A DNA stretch of 64,000 nucleotides from an uncultured Peptoniphilaceae bacterium (lineage in GTDB: Bacteria; Bacillota; Clostridia; Tissierellales; Peptoniphilaceae). The stretch is from positions 124,001-188,000 of the forward strand of contig CALTTP010000002.1 in assembly GCA_943912255.1 (NCBI GenBank), written 5' to 3'. This document shows, one piece after another, positions 1 through 9,165 of the stretch. Each line of letters begins with the position of its first letter. Within the stretch, counting starts at the first letter, position 1. The notes beneath the pieces were generated by a model. The model ran no database searches. It had not been told where the DNA came from and saw nothing but the letters and a program-made list of their open reading frames with translations. A program made the translations under genes and the position numbers.

Positions 1-263
1 GAGTATACATTATACTTATGTCCATGAGTAATGAAGAAATCAATTCCACCTATATTAATAAATAATTCTGAAGGTTCATCAGTGGCAACATAGTCGTTGT
101 TTCCCCTTACAAAATAAATAGGTTTTTGTGTTATTTCTCCAATATCCCGGCCATCGTCTGAAAAATCTCCTAGATGAATTATTACATCTACATTATGAAG
201 CATCAAACTTTTTGCTGCTTGTTTGTAACTTCCATGAGTGTCACTCAATATTCCAACTTTCAT
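1..263 (-). CDS. YfcE/MJ0936-type metallophosphoesterase, partial
   Basis: This is the N-terminal 87 or so residues of a calcineurin-like phosphodiesterase; the 3' end lies outside the window. Reading down from the ATG at 263, the metal-binding motifs appear in the expected order: SDTHG near residue 7, HLGDFSD near residue 36, RGNND near residue 54 and THGHKY near residue 80. These are the D-x-H, GD, GNxD and GHxH signatures of the YfcE/MJ0936 family, which hydrolyse phosphodiesters with two bound metals. The start lies inside the end of rdgB, a 23-base overlap, so the two genes are translationally coupled. The pairing of RdgB and YfcE is common in Firmicutes. The natural substrate is not predictable from sequence. 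Confidence 0.85.
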   Translation of the reverse strand, partial: MKVGILSDTHGSYKQAAKSLMLHNVDVIIHLGDFSDDGRDIGEITQKPIYFVRGNNDYVATDEPSELFINIGGIDFFITHGHKYNVY

Positions 264-852
264 CCACTATACCTGCCAATAATTCCTTTAATTTTTTTAG
301 AGCTTTTGCCCTATGACTATACCCATTTTTTTCTTTAATTGATAACTGTGCAAAAGTTTTCTTCTGGTTTAAAGGAATAAAGATACTATCGTATCCAAAT
401 CCATTTTCACCGATTTCATCTTTAGTAATATTACCTTCGCATATACCATTTAGAATGTGAGGTTTTCCCCTTTCATCTATAAGATATAATACAGTTTCAA
501 AAAATGCAAATCTATCTTCTTTATTTTGAAGTTCTTCTAGTAACTTTTCTCTATTTTCTCTATCAGTGGTATTCTCTCCTGCAAATCTTGCAGTGTGAAC
601 ACCGGGTTTACCATCTAAAGCCCTTACAAAAAGACCTGTATCATCAGCAAGAGTAGCCCTTTTAAGCTTATTGTAGACATATTCAGCTTTAATCTTGGCA
701 TTTCCTTCCAATGTAGAAGAACTTTCTTCAACTTCACTCATATCAAGAAATTCTCTTACTCCAATTACTTTTATACCCAATTCAGACAAAAACTCCTGAA
801 TTTCATCAATTTTTCCTTGGTTATGGGAAGCAATTATCAATTCTTTCATCAT
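241..852 (-). CDS. rdgB: XTP/dITP diphosphatase (RdgB/HAM1)
   Basis: This enzyme hydrolyses non-canonical purine nucleoside triphosphates (dITP, XTP, ITP) to monophosphates and so keeps deaminated bases out of DNA and RNA. The 203-residue length is normal for the family. Visible motifs are SHNQGK at residues 9-14, LADDTGLFV at 68-76, GKPGVHTARF at 81-90, GFGYDSIF near 151 and SHRAKA near 179, which together form the HAM1 active site. The gene opens with two Met codons; the first overlaps the gatB stop by four bases, and the second is equally possible. It is the penultimate member of the glyS-gdh-gatCAB run and overlaps the phosphodiesterase gene downstream. Confidence 0.95.
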   Translation of the reverse strand: MMKELIIASHNQGKIDEIQEFLSELGIKVIGVREFLDMSEVEESSSTLEGNAKIKAEYVYNKLKRATLADDTGLFVRALDGKPGVHTARFAGENTTDRENREKLLEELQNKEDRFAFFETVLYLIDERGKPHILNGICEGNITKDEIGENGFGYDSIFIPLNQKKTFAQLSIKEKNGYSHRAKALKKLKELLAGIVDESWNIE

Positions 853-2270
853 ATTTTCTCTCTAATAAGCTCATTAAATCTTTGAGGATTACCTTTACCT
901 TTAGACATTTTCATACATTGTCCTACTAAATATCCAAAAGCTCTATCCTTACCATTTTTTATATCTTCAATGGATTGTGGATTTTCCTCTAATACTTTAT
1001 TTACTATTTCTTCCAATAGGCTATCATCATTTAATTGAATTAAACCCTTTTCTTTAACGTATTCTTCTGGGTTAAAATTCTCTTCAAAAAGATTCCTCAA
1101 AACTTTTTTACCTGTATTATTATTGATCTTTTTTTCTTTTACTAGTATTAGTAATTTTGAGAAATTGTCAACTGACATCTTTACATCTTCAAATTCTATT
1201 TCTGCTTCATTTACCCTTCTTAACACATCTGATAATAACCAATTACTTGTTAGATTAGAATCTTTAGTTATTTTTACACTTTCTTCAAAATAATTTGAAA
1301 GCGCAATACTTCTAGATAGAATATCCGCATCATACTCTGGTAGATTATATTCTTCTATAAATCTATTCATCTTATCTTGAGGCAGTTCTGGGATTTTCTT
1401 TCTTACATTTTCAATAAAAGCATCATCTAATATGGTTTTTGTAATATCTCCCTCTACAGAAAATCTATAGTCATTTCCCTCTTCCTTTTTTCTCATAGGA
1501 ATTGTAGAGTTTGTACTTTCATCCCATCTTCTAGTTTCTTTTATTCCTCTTTCCGACTTAGAAGCTAATTCTCTATGTCTATTTTCCTCAAATTCAATGG
1601 CTTTTTCTACTGCCTTAAATGAATTTAGATTCTTGATTTCTGAAATAGCCGTTTTAAAAGATCCATCTTCAGTCAACACATTTATATTGACGTCACATCT
1701 TAAAGAGCCCTGTTCCATTTTTACATCTGAAATCCCTAAAAATCTTAAAGTCTCTCTTAGGTTTGTCAAAAATTCTTTAGCTTCTGCCCCCGATTCCATA
1801 TCTGGCTTTGAAACTATCTCTATTAGAGGAACCCCAGCTCGATTATAATCCATTAAAGTATTGCCTTTTTCATTATGAATGGATTTTCCAGTATCTTCTT
1901 CTATATGAATTCTCTCTAAACGTATTTTCTTTATATTATTACCGCTTTTTATTTCAATATAGCCATTAGTACAAAGAGGTTGATCTTGTTGAGTAATTTG
2001 ATATCCCTTTGTTAAATCTGGATAAAAATATTTTTTTCTATCCATTTTAAACTCTTGGTTAATATTACAATTAAAAGCAAGTCCTGCCATAATTGCATAT
2101 TCTACTGCCTTTTTATTCATAACTGGTAAAGTCCCAGGATGGCCTAAACATATGGGACATACAGAGGTATTAGGCGCCAATCCAAATTGATTTTTACAAC
2201 TGCAGAACATTTTGCTATTTGTGCTTAACTCAACATGAATTTCAAGTCCTATTAATGTTTTATAATTCAT
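849..2270 (-). CDS. gatB: Asp-tRNA(Asn)/Glu-tRNA(Gln) amidotransferase subunit B
   Basis: GatB is the tRNA-binding kinase subunit of GatCAB. It phosphorylates the misacylated Glu or Asp on tRNA, and ammonia delivered from GatA then makes Gln-tRNA or Asn-tRNA. The 473-residue protein starts with GLEIHVEL (8-15) and carries the zinc-binding cysteines at 23, 25, 38 and 41 (CSC, CPICLGHPG). The C-terminal part is the YqeY-like helical tail domain that reads the tRNA. The start overlaps the end of gatA by 11 bases and the stop overlaps rdgB, so gatC-A-B-rdgB is one coupled unit. The complex implies that the organism makes at least one of Gln-tRNA or Asn-tRNA indirectly. Confidence 0.97.
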   Translation of the reverse strand: MNYKTLIGLEIHVELSTNSKMFCSCKNQFGLAPNTSVCPICLGHPGTLPVMNKKAVEYAIMAGLAFNCNINQEFKMDRKKYFYPDLTKGYQITQQDQPLCTNGYIEIKSGNNIKKIRLERIHIEEDTGKSIHNEKGNTLMDYNRAGVPLIEIVSKPDMESGAEAKEFLTNLRETLRFLGISDVKMEQGSLRCDVNINVLTEDGSFKTAISEIKNLNSFKAVEKAIEFEENRHRELASKSERGIKETRRWDESTNSTIPMRKKEEGNDYRFSVEGDITKTILDDAFIENVRKKIPELPQDKMNRFIEEYNLPEYDADILSRSIALSNYFEESVKITKDSNLTSNWLLSDVLRRVNEAEIEFEDVKMSVDNFSKLLILVKEKKINNNTGKKVLRNLFEENFNPEEYVKEKGLIQLNDDSLLEEIVNKVLEENPQSIEDIKNGKDRAFGYLVGQCMKMSKGKGNPQRFNELIREKI

Positions 2271-3666
2271 TTCTAAAACTCCTCTCTAGGGAATATGCGG
2301 CACTAATAATCTTTTGATCTTCATTTCTATTACCTATAATTTGTAGAGAACCGGAAATACCTTCCCTTACAGGAATAGATATAGCACATAATCCACATAA
2401 ATTTACAGGAACATTAAAAGTTCCACTATCATAAACTGCAAGAGGGTCGTCATATCTTTCTCCAATTTTATAAGGAAGATTAGTTGCCGTAGGAGTTAAG
2501 ATAAACTCAACTTCTTTAAATTTTTCTTGGAATTCTTCAGACATCAATCTTCTTACTTTTTGACCTTGTTTATATATTTTTTGATTTGAATCAGAGGCTA
2601 AAAACATAGTACCTAAAGCAATTCTTCTTTGAACTTCCTCTCCAAAGGAATCACTTCTAGTATTGGTATAAAGCTCATCTGTTGAATTATAATCATCAGT
2701 TAAATAACCAAATCTAATTCCATCAAACCTTGACATATTACTACTTACTTCACTTGCCATTACTACAGTGTAAATTGAAGTCGAATATTTTAAATATTCA
2801 AAGTTCAATTCCACTAAATCAGCACCTAATTCTTTTAATAGTTTCAAAGATGTCAAATAATCATCTTTTACAGTTTCTTCTATATCAAATAAATCCAAAT
2901 CGATTATTCCAATCTTTTTTCCTTTGAAGGAATAGTCGTAGTCAATTTTATTATCAAGTTCCTCTTCCAAAGTAGATGTCATATCTCTTTCGTCATGACC
3001 ACCTATTACATTTAAGGTATCAACAATATCTTCCACGTTTTTCCCAAGAATACCTACTTGATCCAATGTATTCGCCATGGATACAACACCAGAACGGGAA
3101 ATTTTGCCATAACTTGGAATATATCCGATGACATTACAGTATTGGGCTGGTTGCCTAACTGACCCTCCTGTATCAGATCCTAAGGAAATAATAGCTAAAT
3201 CCTGGGCTACAGATGCAGCAGATCCTGAAGATGATCCACCAGGAACCAATGTGGGATCAAGGGGATTTTTCGTAGGTCCAAAATATGAGGTTTCAGAAGA
3301 ACTCCCCATGGCAAATTCATCCATATTTACTTTTCCTATTATAATTGCATCCTCTGCTTTCAACTTTTCAACAACAGTAGCATTAAAAACTGGATTGAAA
3401 TTTTCTAAAGCTTTGGAACCACAGGTCATTCTCATTCCCTTATAAGAAATATTATCCTTAAGGGTGACAGGAACACCATATAATTTACCTTTACTATCTT
3501 TTTCTTTCAACTCTTCAATCTGACGTTGTATATCTTCTTTATCAAAGGTTATAAAAATATTTAAATCAGAAGAATCTTCAACTTTTTTTATTAGATCTTC
3601 ATAATATTGATTTAAGTCCAATTTATTACTTGCAAAATTATCTCTTAATTCTCTTATATTCATCAT
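2260..3666 (-). CDS. gatA: Asp-tRNA(Asn)/Glu-tRNA(Gln) amidotransferase subunit A
   Basis: GatA is the glutaminase subunit of GatCAB. It is an amidase-signature protein that frees ammonia from glutamine and channels it to GatB. In this 468-residue protein the catalytic Ser-cisSer-Lys triad is placed as expected: Lys70 (in VTLKDNI), Ser145 (in GGSSSGSA) and Ser169 (in SDTGGSV), with the 75- and 24-residue spacing of characterised GatA proteins. The N-terminus has two consecutive Met codons. The gene overlaps gatC by four bases (ATGA-type junction) and gatB by 11 bases, consistent with equimolar synthesis of the three subunits. Confidence 0.97.
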   Translation of the reverse strand: MMNIRELRDNFASNKLDLNQYYEDLIKKVEDSSDLNIFITFDKEDIQRQIEELKEKDSKGKLYGVPVTLKDNISYKGMRMTCGSKALENFNPVFNATVVEKLKAEDAIIIGKVNMDEFAMGSSSETSYFGPTKNPLDPTLVPGGSSSGSAASVAQDLAIISLGSDTGGSVRQPAQYCNVIGYIPSYGKISRSGVVSMANTLDQVGILGKNVEDIVDTLNVIGGHDERDMTSTLEEELDNKIDYDYSFKGKKIGIIDLDLFDIEETVKDDYLTSLKLLKELGADLVELNFEYLKYSTSIYTVVMASEVSSNMSRFDGIRFGYLTDDYNSTDELYTNTRSDSFGEEVQRRIALGTMFLASDSNQKIYKQGQKVRRLMSEEFQEKFKEVEFILTPTATNLPYKIGERYDDPLAVYDSGTFNVPVNLCGLCAISIPVREGISGSLQIIGNRNEDQKIISAAYSLERSFRNEL

Positions 3667-3947
3667 TCTAATACCTTTTTTAACCTAAAATATCCATATT
3701 CTCTATCTGTCGCATTTTTTAGAGCTTCTTCTCTATCCAAACTTTCATTAACAATATCTTCTCTCAAGACACTATCATGATTGTCTATTATCTCCAACAT
3801 AGTTACATCCTTAGTATCCACCTTTAAAATATCAGAAGAAAACTCCAGAACCTTATTGAATTTTTCCTCCATCTTATCTAATTCATCTTCATGAATCTTC
3901 AAGTGGGCTAAGTGATAGATTCTTTTTACTTCATCTTTATCAATCAT
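3663..3947 (-). CDS. gatC: Asp-tRNA(Asn)/Glu-tRNA(Gln) amidotransferase subunit C
   Basis: GatC is the small belt subunit that wraps around and stabilises the GatA-GatB interface. The 94-residue protein has the family layout: an N-terminal helix with VKRIYHLAHLKIHEDEL, a helical middle, and the C-terminal LREDIV segment followed by an alanine-rich end (EEALKNATDREYGYFRLKKVL). It is the first of three coupled gat genes; its stop overlaps the gatA start. The 35-base gap to the upstream glycosylase gene holds no hairpin, so it is probably transcribed from further upstream, from the glyS leader. Confidence 0.93.
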   Translation of the reverse strand: MIDKDEVKRIYHLAHLKIHEDELDKMEEKFNKVLEFSSDILKVDTKDVTMLEIIDNHDSVLREDIVNESLDREEALKNATDREYGYFRLKKVLE

Positions 3948-3982
3948 TTTAACTCCTATTCGAAATTTTATAATCCATTAAC

Positions 3983-4858
3983 CTATTTTCCAATCTTATT
4001 TTCCCTTCCATAATAAAACAGAAATTGTTGAGCAAATCCTGCATAATCTCCAAAAATTTTATCTGCTATTATTCCAATATTTTTTTTAGTAGTCTCTTCT
4101 CCAATATACAAAGTTTCCATAACTCTTTTTATCCATACATCTACAGGAAAAGTTTCAGTTTTTCCATAAGAAAATAGCATTATACAAGAGGCTACCTTTG
4201 GACCAACACCTGGTAATTTTATCAATTCATCATAGAGTTCTTTTGAGTCATACATAGAGGATTTCTCTAAATCAAAAGTACTAGATTCAATTAATTGAGC
4301 TGTTTCAACAATTCTTTTATCCCTAAAACCCACTCTACAAATTTGTCTTAAATCATCTACTTTTGCTTTGGCAAGTTGGCTACTTGTAGGAAATGAATAA
4401 TACTTTTTCCCCCTATACTCACCTATTTCATTGCCATAATGCTGACAAATAATATTTATAGATTTCTTAATTCTGCTAATTTGATTATTTGCAGAGATTA
4501 TAAAGGAGATAATGGTCTCAAAGATTTCTTGATTTAATATCCTTATACCATATCCAAAGTTTAATGCCTTAATCATAGTCTCGTTATTGGCTAAGGAGCT
4601 TTTAATAATGCTATAGTCTCTGTCCAAATCAAAATAATTTATCCAGATATTGTTAAAATCCTCTTCAGTAACATTATCCAATATTATTCTATTATTTTCT
4701 TGTTTTACATTTATAACTTTATTAAAAGCAACATTGGTATAGGAACCATCTTCATTCTTTTCCCATCTAAAGCATTGCCCACACTCAAAAATATGCCTAG
4801 GATTAAAATTTCTATTCTCAAAAACTATCTTATTATCTTTTGTTATATATTCCATCAA
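3983..4858 (-). CDS. 8-oxoguanine DNA glycosylase/AP lyase, OGG1-type
   Basis: This is a bifunctional base-excision repair enzyme that removes 8-oxoguanine opposite cytosine and nicks the abasic site. Of 291 residues, the N-terminal part (about 10-110) is the OGG domain, containing FECGQCFRW (24-32). The HhH-GPD domain follows, with the hairpin LPGVGPKVAS (215-224) and FPVDVWIKR (237-245). Lys221 and Asp240 sit 19 residues apart, exactly as the catalytic Lys249 and Asp268 of human OGG1, so both glycosylase and lyase functions look intact. No C-terminal FeS cluster cysteines are seen. Two Met codons start the gene. It lies 20 bases after gdh in the glyS operon run. Confidence 0.92.
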   Translation of the reverse strand: MMEYITKDNKIVFENRNFNPRHIFECGQCFRWEKNEDGSYTNVAFNKVINVKQENNRIILDNVTEEDFNNIWINYFDLDRDYSIIKSSLANNETMIKALNFGYGIRILNQEIFETIISFIISANNQISRIKKSINIICQHYGNEIGEYRGKKYYSFPTSSQLAKAKVDDLRQICRVGFRDKRIVETAQLIESSTFDLEKSSMYDSKELYDELIKLPGVGPKVASCIMLFSYGKTETFPVDVWIKRVMETLYIGEETTKKNIGIIADKIFGDYAGFAQQFLFYYGRENKIGK

Positions 4859-4878
4859 ATTAAATCCTTATTATTGGT

Positions 4879-6138
4879 CTAATACCAACCCCTATATTCC
4901 ATAGCTTCGTTTAAACGCTTTAAAGAATATATATAAGTGGCTTCTCTAAGGGATACATTAAACTCTAACTTTACATTCCAAATCTTTTCAAAGGCTAAAT
5001 CCATGGATAAATTTAACTTTGTAAAAATTTCTTCTAACTCCCAGTAATATCCATATAGATTTTGTACCCATTCATAGTAAGAAACTGTTACTCCCCCAGA
5101 ATTAGCCAATATATCAGGCACAACTAAGATATTCCTACTATTTAATAAGTCATCAGCTTTATATGTTATAGGCCCATTGGCGCCTTCCACTATAATTTGT
5201 ACATTTAAATTTTTAGCCAAAGGCTCTGTAATGGAATTTTCAAGGGCTGCAGGAATCAATATATTGGCATTTATCTTCCAAAATTCATCTGATTTTATTT
5301 TTTTTGCATTTGGATATTCTAAAAGGGAATTATTTTTACCTTTAAAACTTTTTAAATCCTCATAGGATAGACCTTCCTCAGAATATAACCCAAATTCTCC
5401 AATATTTTTATCCCATTCCAGTAGACCGATTACTTTTGAACCCATCTCTTCCATATATTTAAATGCATAAGAGCCAACATTTCCAAATCCCTGGATGATT
5501 GTTCTACTATTTTCAATATCTATATTTAAAGATTCAGCAGCCTTTTGGGCTATTTTAGCAACTCCAAAGCCAGTAGCTTCTGTTCTACCTTTTGAACCTC
5601 CTAAAACTAAGGGTTTTCCAGTTAATACTCCAGGACTGTCCTCTCCCTTTAATTTAAGATACTCATCTAACATCCAACCCATTATCTTTCCATTGGTGTT
5701 TACATCAGGGGCTGGTATATCTATTTTTTCGCCTAAATATTTAAATATTCCTCTTATATATCCTCTAGAAAGTTGTTCCAATTCATTTTCAGATAATTCT
5801 GAAGGGTCAACTACAACTCCCCCTTTTCCTCCTCCATAGGGAAGATTCATAACGGAACATTTAAAACTCATCCACATGGATAAGGCTTTTACTTCATCTA
5901 AAGTAACATCGGGATGAAACCTTATACCTCCCTTGCTAGGGCCAAGGGATGTGTTATGACAAGACCTATATCCTGTAAAGACCTTTATGCCTCCACTATC
6001 CATTTTAACGGGAATTGACAACTCTATGACCCTCTGAGGACTCTTTAAAATTTCATATGCACTGGGATTAATCCCCCCCGCATTACAAGCTTTTTTTATT
6101 TGTAGCCTTACATTTTCTATTGGATTCAACTCTTTCAT
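4879..6138 (-). CDS. gdhA: glutamate dehydrogenase (Glu/Leu/Phe/Val dehydrogenase family)
   Basis: This is a hexameric-type amino acid dehydrogenase that reversibly deaminates glutamate to 2-oxoglutarate, a key step in glutamate fermentation by anaerobic cocci. The 419-residue length fits the small bacterial/archaeal GDH class. Substrate-binding motifs are GPSKGGIRFHP (66-76) and PYGGGKGGVVVDP (100-112, catalytic Lys105). The Rossmann domain starts at GFGNVGSYAF near residue 217. Cofactor choice (NAD or NADP) cannot be read reliably. The gene starts three bases after the glutaredoxin-like gene stops and sits in the run headed by the glycine T-box, which would tie its expression to glycyl-tRNA charging. 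Confidence 0.93.
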   Translation of the reverse strand: MKELNPIENVRLQIKKACNAGGINPSAYEILKSPQRVIELSIPVKMDSGGIKVFTGYRSCHNTSLGPSKGGIRFHPDVTLDEVKALSMWMSFKCSVMNLPYGGGKGGVVVDPSELSENELEQLSRGYIRGIFKYLGEKIDIPAPDVNTNGKIMGWMLDEYLKLKGEDSPGVLTGKPLVLGGSKGRTEATGFGVAKIAQKAAESLNIDIENSRTIIQGFGNVGSYAFKYMEEMGSKVIGLLEWDKNIGEFGLYSEEGLSYEDLKSFKGKNNSLLEYPNAKKIKSDEFWKINANILIPAALENSITEPLAKNLNVQIIVEGANGPITYKADDLLNSRNILVVPDILANSGGVTVSYYEWVQNLYGYYWELEEIFTKLNLSMDLAFEKIWNVKLEFNVSLREATYIYSLKRLNEAMEYRGWY

Positions 6139-6141
6139 GAA

Positions 6142-6429
6142 CTAATTATTGCCTCCATCAGAATTATTTTTCACATAATCTATTACTTTATCTACATCAA
6201 ATAATATTTTATCTTCGTCTACAAAATAGAAGCAAGGTATTCCAATGATTCCTTCTTCTTTGATAATATCAAATTCTTCTCTTTTATCCCTTAAAGCTAA
6301 AAATTCCTTTAACCTTACTATTGATCGCATAATATCCCTATAATTATGCTTAATTCCATTTTCTTTTAACTTATTACTGGCTGGTTTGCACATTGGACAT
6401 TCTGTTCCACCATAGACTATAATATTCAT
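6142..6429 (-). CDS. glutaredoxin-like thioredoxin-fold protein
   Basis: This is a 95-residue thioredoxin-fold protein with a CPMC redox pair (Cys11, Cys14) right after the first beta strand. A cis-proline region (EEGIIGIPCFYF) follows near residue 72, and there is a third cysteine next to that proline. The arrangement is that of small glutaredoxin/NrdH-like proteins found in anaerobic Firmicutes. It probably exchanges dithiols in the cytoplasm; the partner is unknown. It overlaps the glyS stop by one base (TAATG-type junction) and lies three bases ahead of gdh, so it is co-expressed with both. Whether it serves glutamate dehydrogenase is unknown. Confidence 0.8.
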   Translation of the reverse strand: MNIIVYGGTECPMCKPASNKLKENGIKHNYRDIMRSIVRLKEFLALRDKREEFDIIKEEGIIGIPCFYFVDEDKILFDVDKVIDYVKNNSDGGNN

Positions 6430-7823
6430 TAAAATTTTAACCTTTCTTCAATGTATTCTGGTAAATCTGAAATTTTAATTCTTTCTTGTTCCATAGTATC
6501 TCTATCCCTTATAGTAACAGTTTCATCTTCTAGAGTATCAAAATCTACTGTAATACAAAAAGGAGTTCCTGCCTCATCTTGTCTTCTATATCTTTTACCA
6601 ATAGAACCGGAAACATCCGTATCTACATTAAAGAGTTTAGAAAGCATGTTATAAACTTCATCGCTTTTATCCGTCAATTTTTTTGTTAATGGTAAAATTG
6701 CAGCCTTATAAGGCGCTAAAGCAGGATGAAGCTTTAGAACATTTCTAGTGGATCCATCTTCTAAACTTTCAACTTCATATGCATCGCATAGGAAAGTTAA
6801 AAACATTCTGTCTACACCAACAGAAGGTTCTACACAATAAGGAACATATTTTTCATTAGTCATAGGATCCATGTATACGAAATCCTCATTACAAGATTCT
6901 ATATGTTGATTTAAATCATAGTCAGTTCTATCGGCTATTCCCCATAACTCTCCCCAACCAAAAGGAAATTTATATTCAATGTCTGTGGTTGCCACACTAT
7001 AGAAGGAAAGCTCTTCCTCACCATGATCTCTTAGTCTCATATTTTCTTCATTAACTCCAAGATTTAACAAAAAGTCTTTACAGTACTTTCTCCAAAAGTT
7101 AAACCATTCTAAATCTTCCCCTGGCTTACAGAAAAATTCCAATTCCATCTGTTCAAACTCTCTTGTTCTAAAAATAAAATTTCCTGGTGTAATTTCATTT
7201 CTAAAGGATTTTCCAATTTGCGCTATACCAAAAGGAACTTTTTTTCTACTTGTTCTTTGAACATTTTTAAAGTTTACGAAAATACCTTGAGCCGTTTCAG
7301 GTCTAAGATATACTTCTGAAGTTGAATCTTCTGTTACTCCTTGAAAAGTTTTAAACATCAAGTTGAATTGTCTAATATCTGTATAATCAAATTTTCCACA
7401 ATTTGGACAAGGTATCTGTTCTTTATTTAATATATCCATTAATTCTTCATTGGACAATCCATCTAAGCCAGTTAATTCTTCCTTCTTTTCATTTAAAAAA
7501 TAATCTTCTATGATTTTATCTACTCTAAACCTGGACTTACATGCCTTACAGTCGATTAAAGGGTCAGAAAAACCTCCCACGTGACCTGAAGCAACCCAAA
7601 CCGATGGATTCATTAAAATCGCTGCATCGATTCCAACATTATTTTCAATTTCTTGAACAAATTTTTTCCACCAAGCTTTTTTTATATTATTTTTTAATTC
7701 AACCCCCAATGGACCATAGTCCCAAGTATTGGAAAGTCCACCATAGACTTCAGACCCTGGAAATACAAATCCTCTCATCTTTGCTAAAGACACAATATCT
7801 TCCATTTTAATTTCTTTATCCAT
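6429..7823 (-). CDS. glyS: glycyl-tRNA synthetase, alpha2 type
   Basis: This is the class II homodimeric glycine-tRNA ligase (the glyS/GlyQS single-chain form, 464 residues), not the bacterial alpha2beta2 form. It shows motif 2 in RSFRNEITP and [14 protein letters not shown], motif 3 in [10 protein letters not shown], and the C-terminal anticodon-binding domain ([20 protein letters not shown] onward). A CPNC zinc-ribbon-like insertion is seen near residue 146, with a CKAC pair near residue 74. The reading frame is open seven codons further up, but the Met at 7823 has a GGGGG ribosome-binding site five bases away and is preferred. A glycine T-box leader lies directly upstream. Confidence 0.96.
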   Translation of the reverse strand: MDKEIKMEDIVSLAKMRGFVFPGSEVYGGLSNTWDYGPLGVELKNNIKKAWWKKFVQEIENNVGIDAAILMNPSVWVASGHVGGFSDPLIDCKACKSRFRVDKIIEDYFLNEKKEELTGLDGLSNEELMDILNKEQIPCPNCGKFDYTDIRQFNLMFKTFQGVTEDSTSEVYLRPETAQGIFVNFKNVQRTSRKKVPFGIAQIGKSFRNEITPGNFIFRTREFEQMELEFFCKPGEDLEWFNFWRKYCKDFLLNLGVNEENMRLRDHGEEELSFYSVATTDIEYKFPFGWGELWGIADRTDYDLNQHIESCNEDFVYMDPMTNEKYVPYCVEPSVGVDRMFLTFLCDAYEVESLEDGSTRNVLKLHPALAPYKAAILPLTKKLTDKSDEVYNMLSKLFNVDTDVSGSIGKRYRRQDEAGTPFCITVDFDTLEDETVTIRDRDTMEQERIKISDLPEYIEERLKF

Positions 7824-7896
7824 AATTCCCCCTAAAAATTCCAAAAGTTCTGCAATTATTAATTATTTTAAATTTCTAAAACTGCGATTATTTAAT

Positions 7897-7935
7897 AAAA
7901 AAACTTCCGACTCTAGCAAAAGCTAGGGACGAAAG
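7897..7935 (-). terminator. T-box-controlled intrinsic terminator before glyS
   Basis: A 14-position imperfect stem (CTTTCG...CCTAGC with TTTT loop) is followed by seven T on the minus strand. It is mutually exclusive with the T-box antiterminator. Confidence 0.85.
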
Positions 7936-8105
7936 TTATCCGCGGTTCCACCCTAATTACGGCAAAAGCCGTCTCTTAAAGATAAAAGCTCCAAGATTCC
8001 CCATGCATCAACCATACTGATTTTCACCATATTTCAGCTCTCTAAAATGGTCTATACATTTCTTTCTCTTCATAGCCTTTATTAAATTGTACTTATAATT
8101 TAAGG
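7897..8105 (-). promoter_or_regulatory. T-box riboswitch leader (glycine) of glyS
   Basis: Read on the minus strand, the leader ends with the conserved T-box AGGGTGGAACCGCGG (7940-7954) followed by a terminator hairpin and a run of seven T. The UGGA bulge (7947-7950) pairs with UCCA, matching the U73 discriminator usual for tRNA-Gly. Upstream, Stem I shows the AGAGAG bulge and the apical loop with GGTGAAAA flanked by CTGA/TCAG. The best placed specifier codon is GGA (7998-8000), Gly, by alignment with the valS leader in this window. Uncharged tRNA-Gly would stabilise the antiterminator and allow transcription of glyS and the genes behind it. Confidence 0.92.
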
Positions 8106-8134
8106 ATTTGGATGAATAAGCTTCAAATTACCTA

Positions 8135-8611
8135 CTAATCATTTCTCAATTCTTTTCTATCTTCATCTAAATCCGATAAAATATCCTTTAGCTTTTCTTG
8201 AGTTGTAGCTAAAAGTTCATCAACATATGTCATTGATTCATTTTTAAGAATCATAGCATTCTTTTCTGCTTTAGTAACAATATCTTCAGCATATCTATTT
8301 GCGCTCTTTGTGATTTCATGATCACTAATCATATTGTTAAAAGTTTCTTTTGCATCATTTATTATCTTATCTGCTTCACGACCGGCATTACTCTTTATTT
8401 CTTCAGCGTCTCTTTCAGCTTCAGCTAAGATCTTATCTTTTTCTTCATTTACCCATTGAGCTTGCTTTATCTCAGCAGGTAATCCTTGTCTTATTTGTTG
8501 TAACAAGTGAAGAATGTCATCCGAATCAACCAATACTTTTTTTGAAAAAGGAACTGTTGATGCGTCATCCAGAAGATCTTCTATTTCTTCAATAATTTGA
8601 TTAACATCCAT
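8135..8611 (-). CDS. DivIVA/ATP-synthase-b-like coiled-coil protein
   Basis: This 158-residue protein is almost entirely charged helix. A short N-terminal region (MDVNQIIEEIEDLLDDA) resembles the start of DivIVA-type and related clostridial proteins, followed by a long Ala/Glu/Lys/Asp-rich coiled coil (about residues 50-150) such as AEAERDAEEIKSNAGREADKI. Proteins of this look are a regular neighbour of coaD and rsmD in Clostridia and are often annotated as ATPase or ATP synthase subunit b-like; the function is not established. There is no membrane segment. The Met at 8611 has a GGAGGT ribosome-binding site eight bases upstream and is preferred over one 11 codons earlier. It follows coaD by 80 bases. 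Confidence 0.75.
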   Translation of the reverse strand: MDVNQIIEEIEDLLDDASTVPFSKKVLVDSDDILHLLQQIRQGLPAEIKQAQWVNEEKDKILAEAERDAEEIKSNAGREADKIINDAKETFNNMISDHEITKSANRYAEDIVTKAEKNAMILKNESMTYVDELLATTQEKLKDILSDLDEDRKELRND

Positions 8612-8691
8612 ACAAATACCTCCAAATTTATAGTTCTGTTTCAATTATATAATAAAAGCTTCCCATATACAAGATTATACTCAATAAATGG

Positions 8692-9165
8692 CTATATTTC
8701 CTTTTCTTGTAACATTTTATAGGCTAAATTTGGTACCATTTTCTTAAAATCCCCTTTATAATGTACAATTTCCTTTACTAAAGTTGAACTTACATGGGAA
8801 TAAGAAGGACTTGATACCATAAAATAGGTTTCTATATCCTCATTCATGGATTTATTGGTCAAGGCCATTTGAACTTCTACTTCATAATCAGATATCATTC
8901 TCAGACCCCTTAATATATTGTAAACTTCAAGTTTATCGCATAAATCCACTAAAAGACCATCAAATATTACTACCTCCACATTATTAAAGTCCTTACAGGC
9001 ATCTTCAATAATACTTTTTCTCTCCTCCACATCGAAAAGATAATTTTTACTAATATTGTTCAAAATAGCAACATAAACTTTATCAAATTTTTTTCTTGCC
9101 CTGCCAATTATATCTAAATGCCCTAAAGTAATAGGATCAAAACTACCTGGATATATTACTTTCAT
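8692..9165 (-). CDS. coaD: phosphopantetheine adenylyltransferase
   Basis: CoaD transfers AMP from ATP to 4'-phosphopantetheine, giving dephospho-CoA, the penultimate step of coenzyme A synthesis. The 157-residue protein carries the nucleotidyltransferase signature YPGSFDPITLGHLDII (5-20, with the T-x-G-H motif at 13-16), RGLRMISDYEVEVQMA in the middle, and the C-terminal SSTLVKEI in place of the usual ISSTxxR. It overlaps rsmD by 23 bases, the standard rsmD-coaD pairing. The CoaBC step is also in this window (26767-27933). Confidence 0.96.
   Translation of the reverse strand: MKVIYPGSFDPITLGHLDIIGRARKKFDKVYVAILNNISKNYLFDVEERKSIIEDACKDFNNVEVVIFDGLLVDLCDKLEVYNILRGLRMISDYEVEVQMALTNKSMNEDIETYFMVSSPSYSHVSSTLVKEIVHYKGDFKKMVPNLAYKMLQEKEI

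Noticed and set aside
7823..7844. Longer glyS start at 7844
   Set aside because: It lacks a ribosome-binding site and would place GGGGG inside the coding sequence; the ATG at 7823 is ideally spaced.
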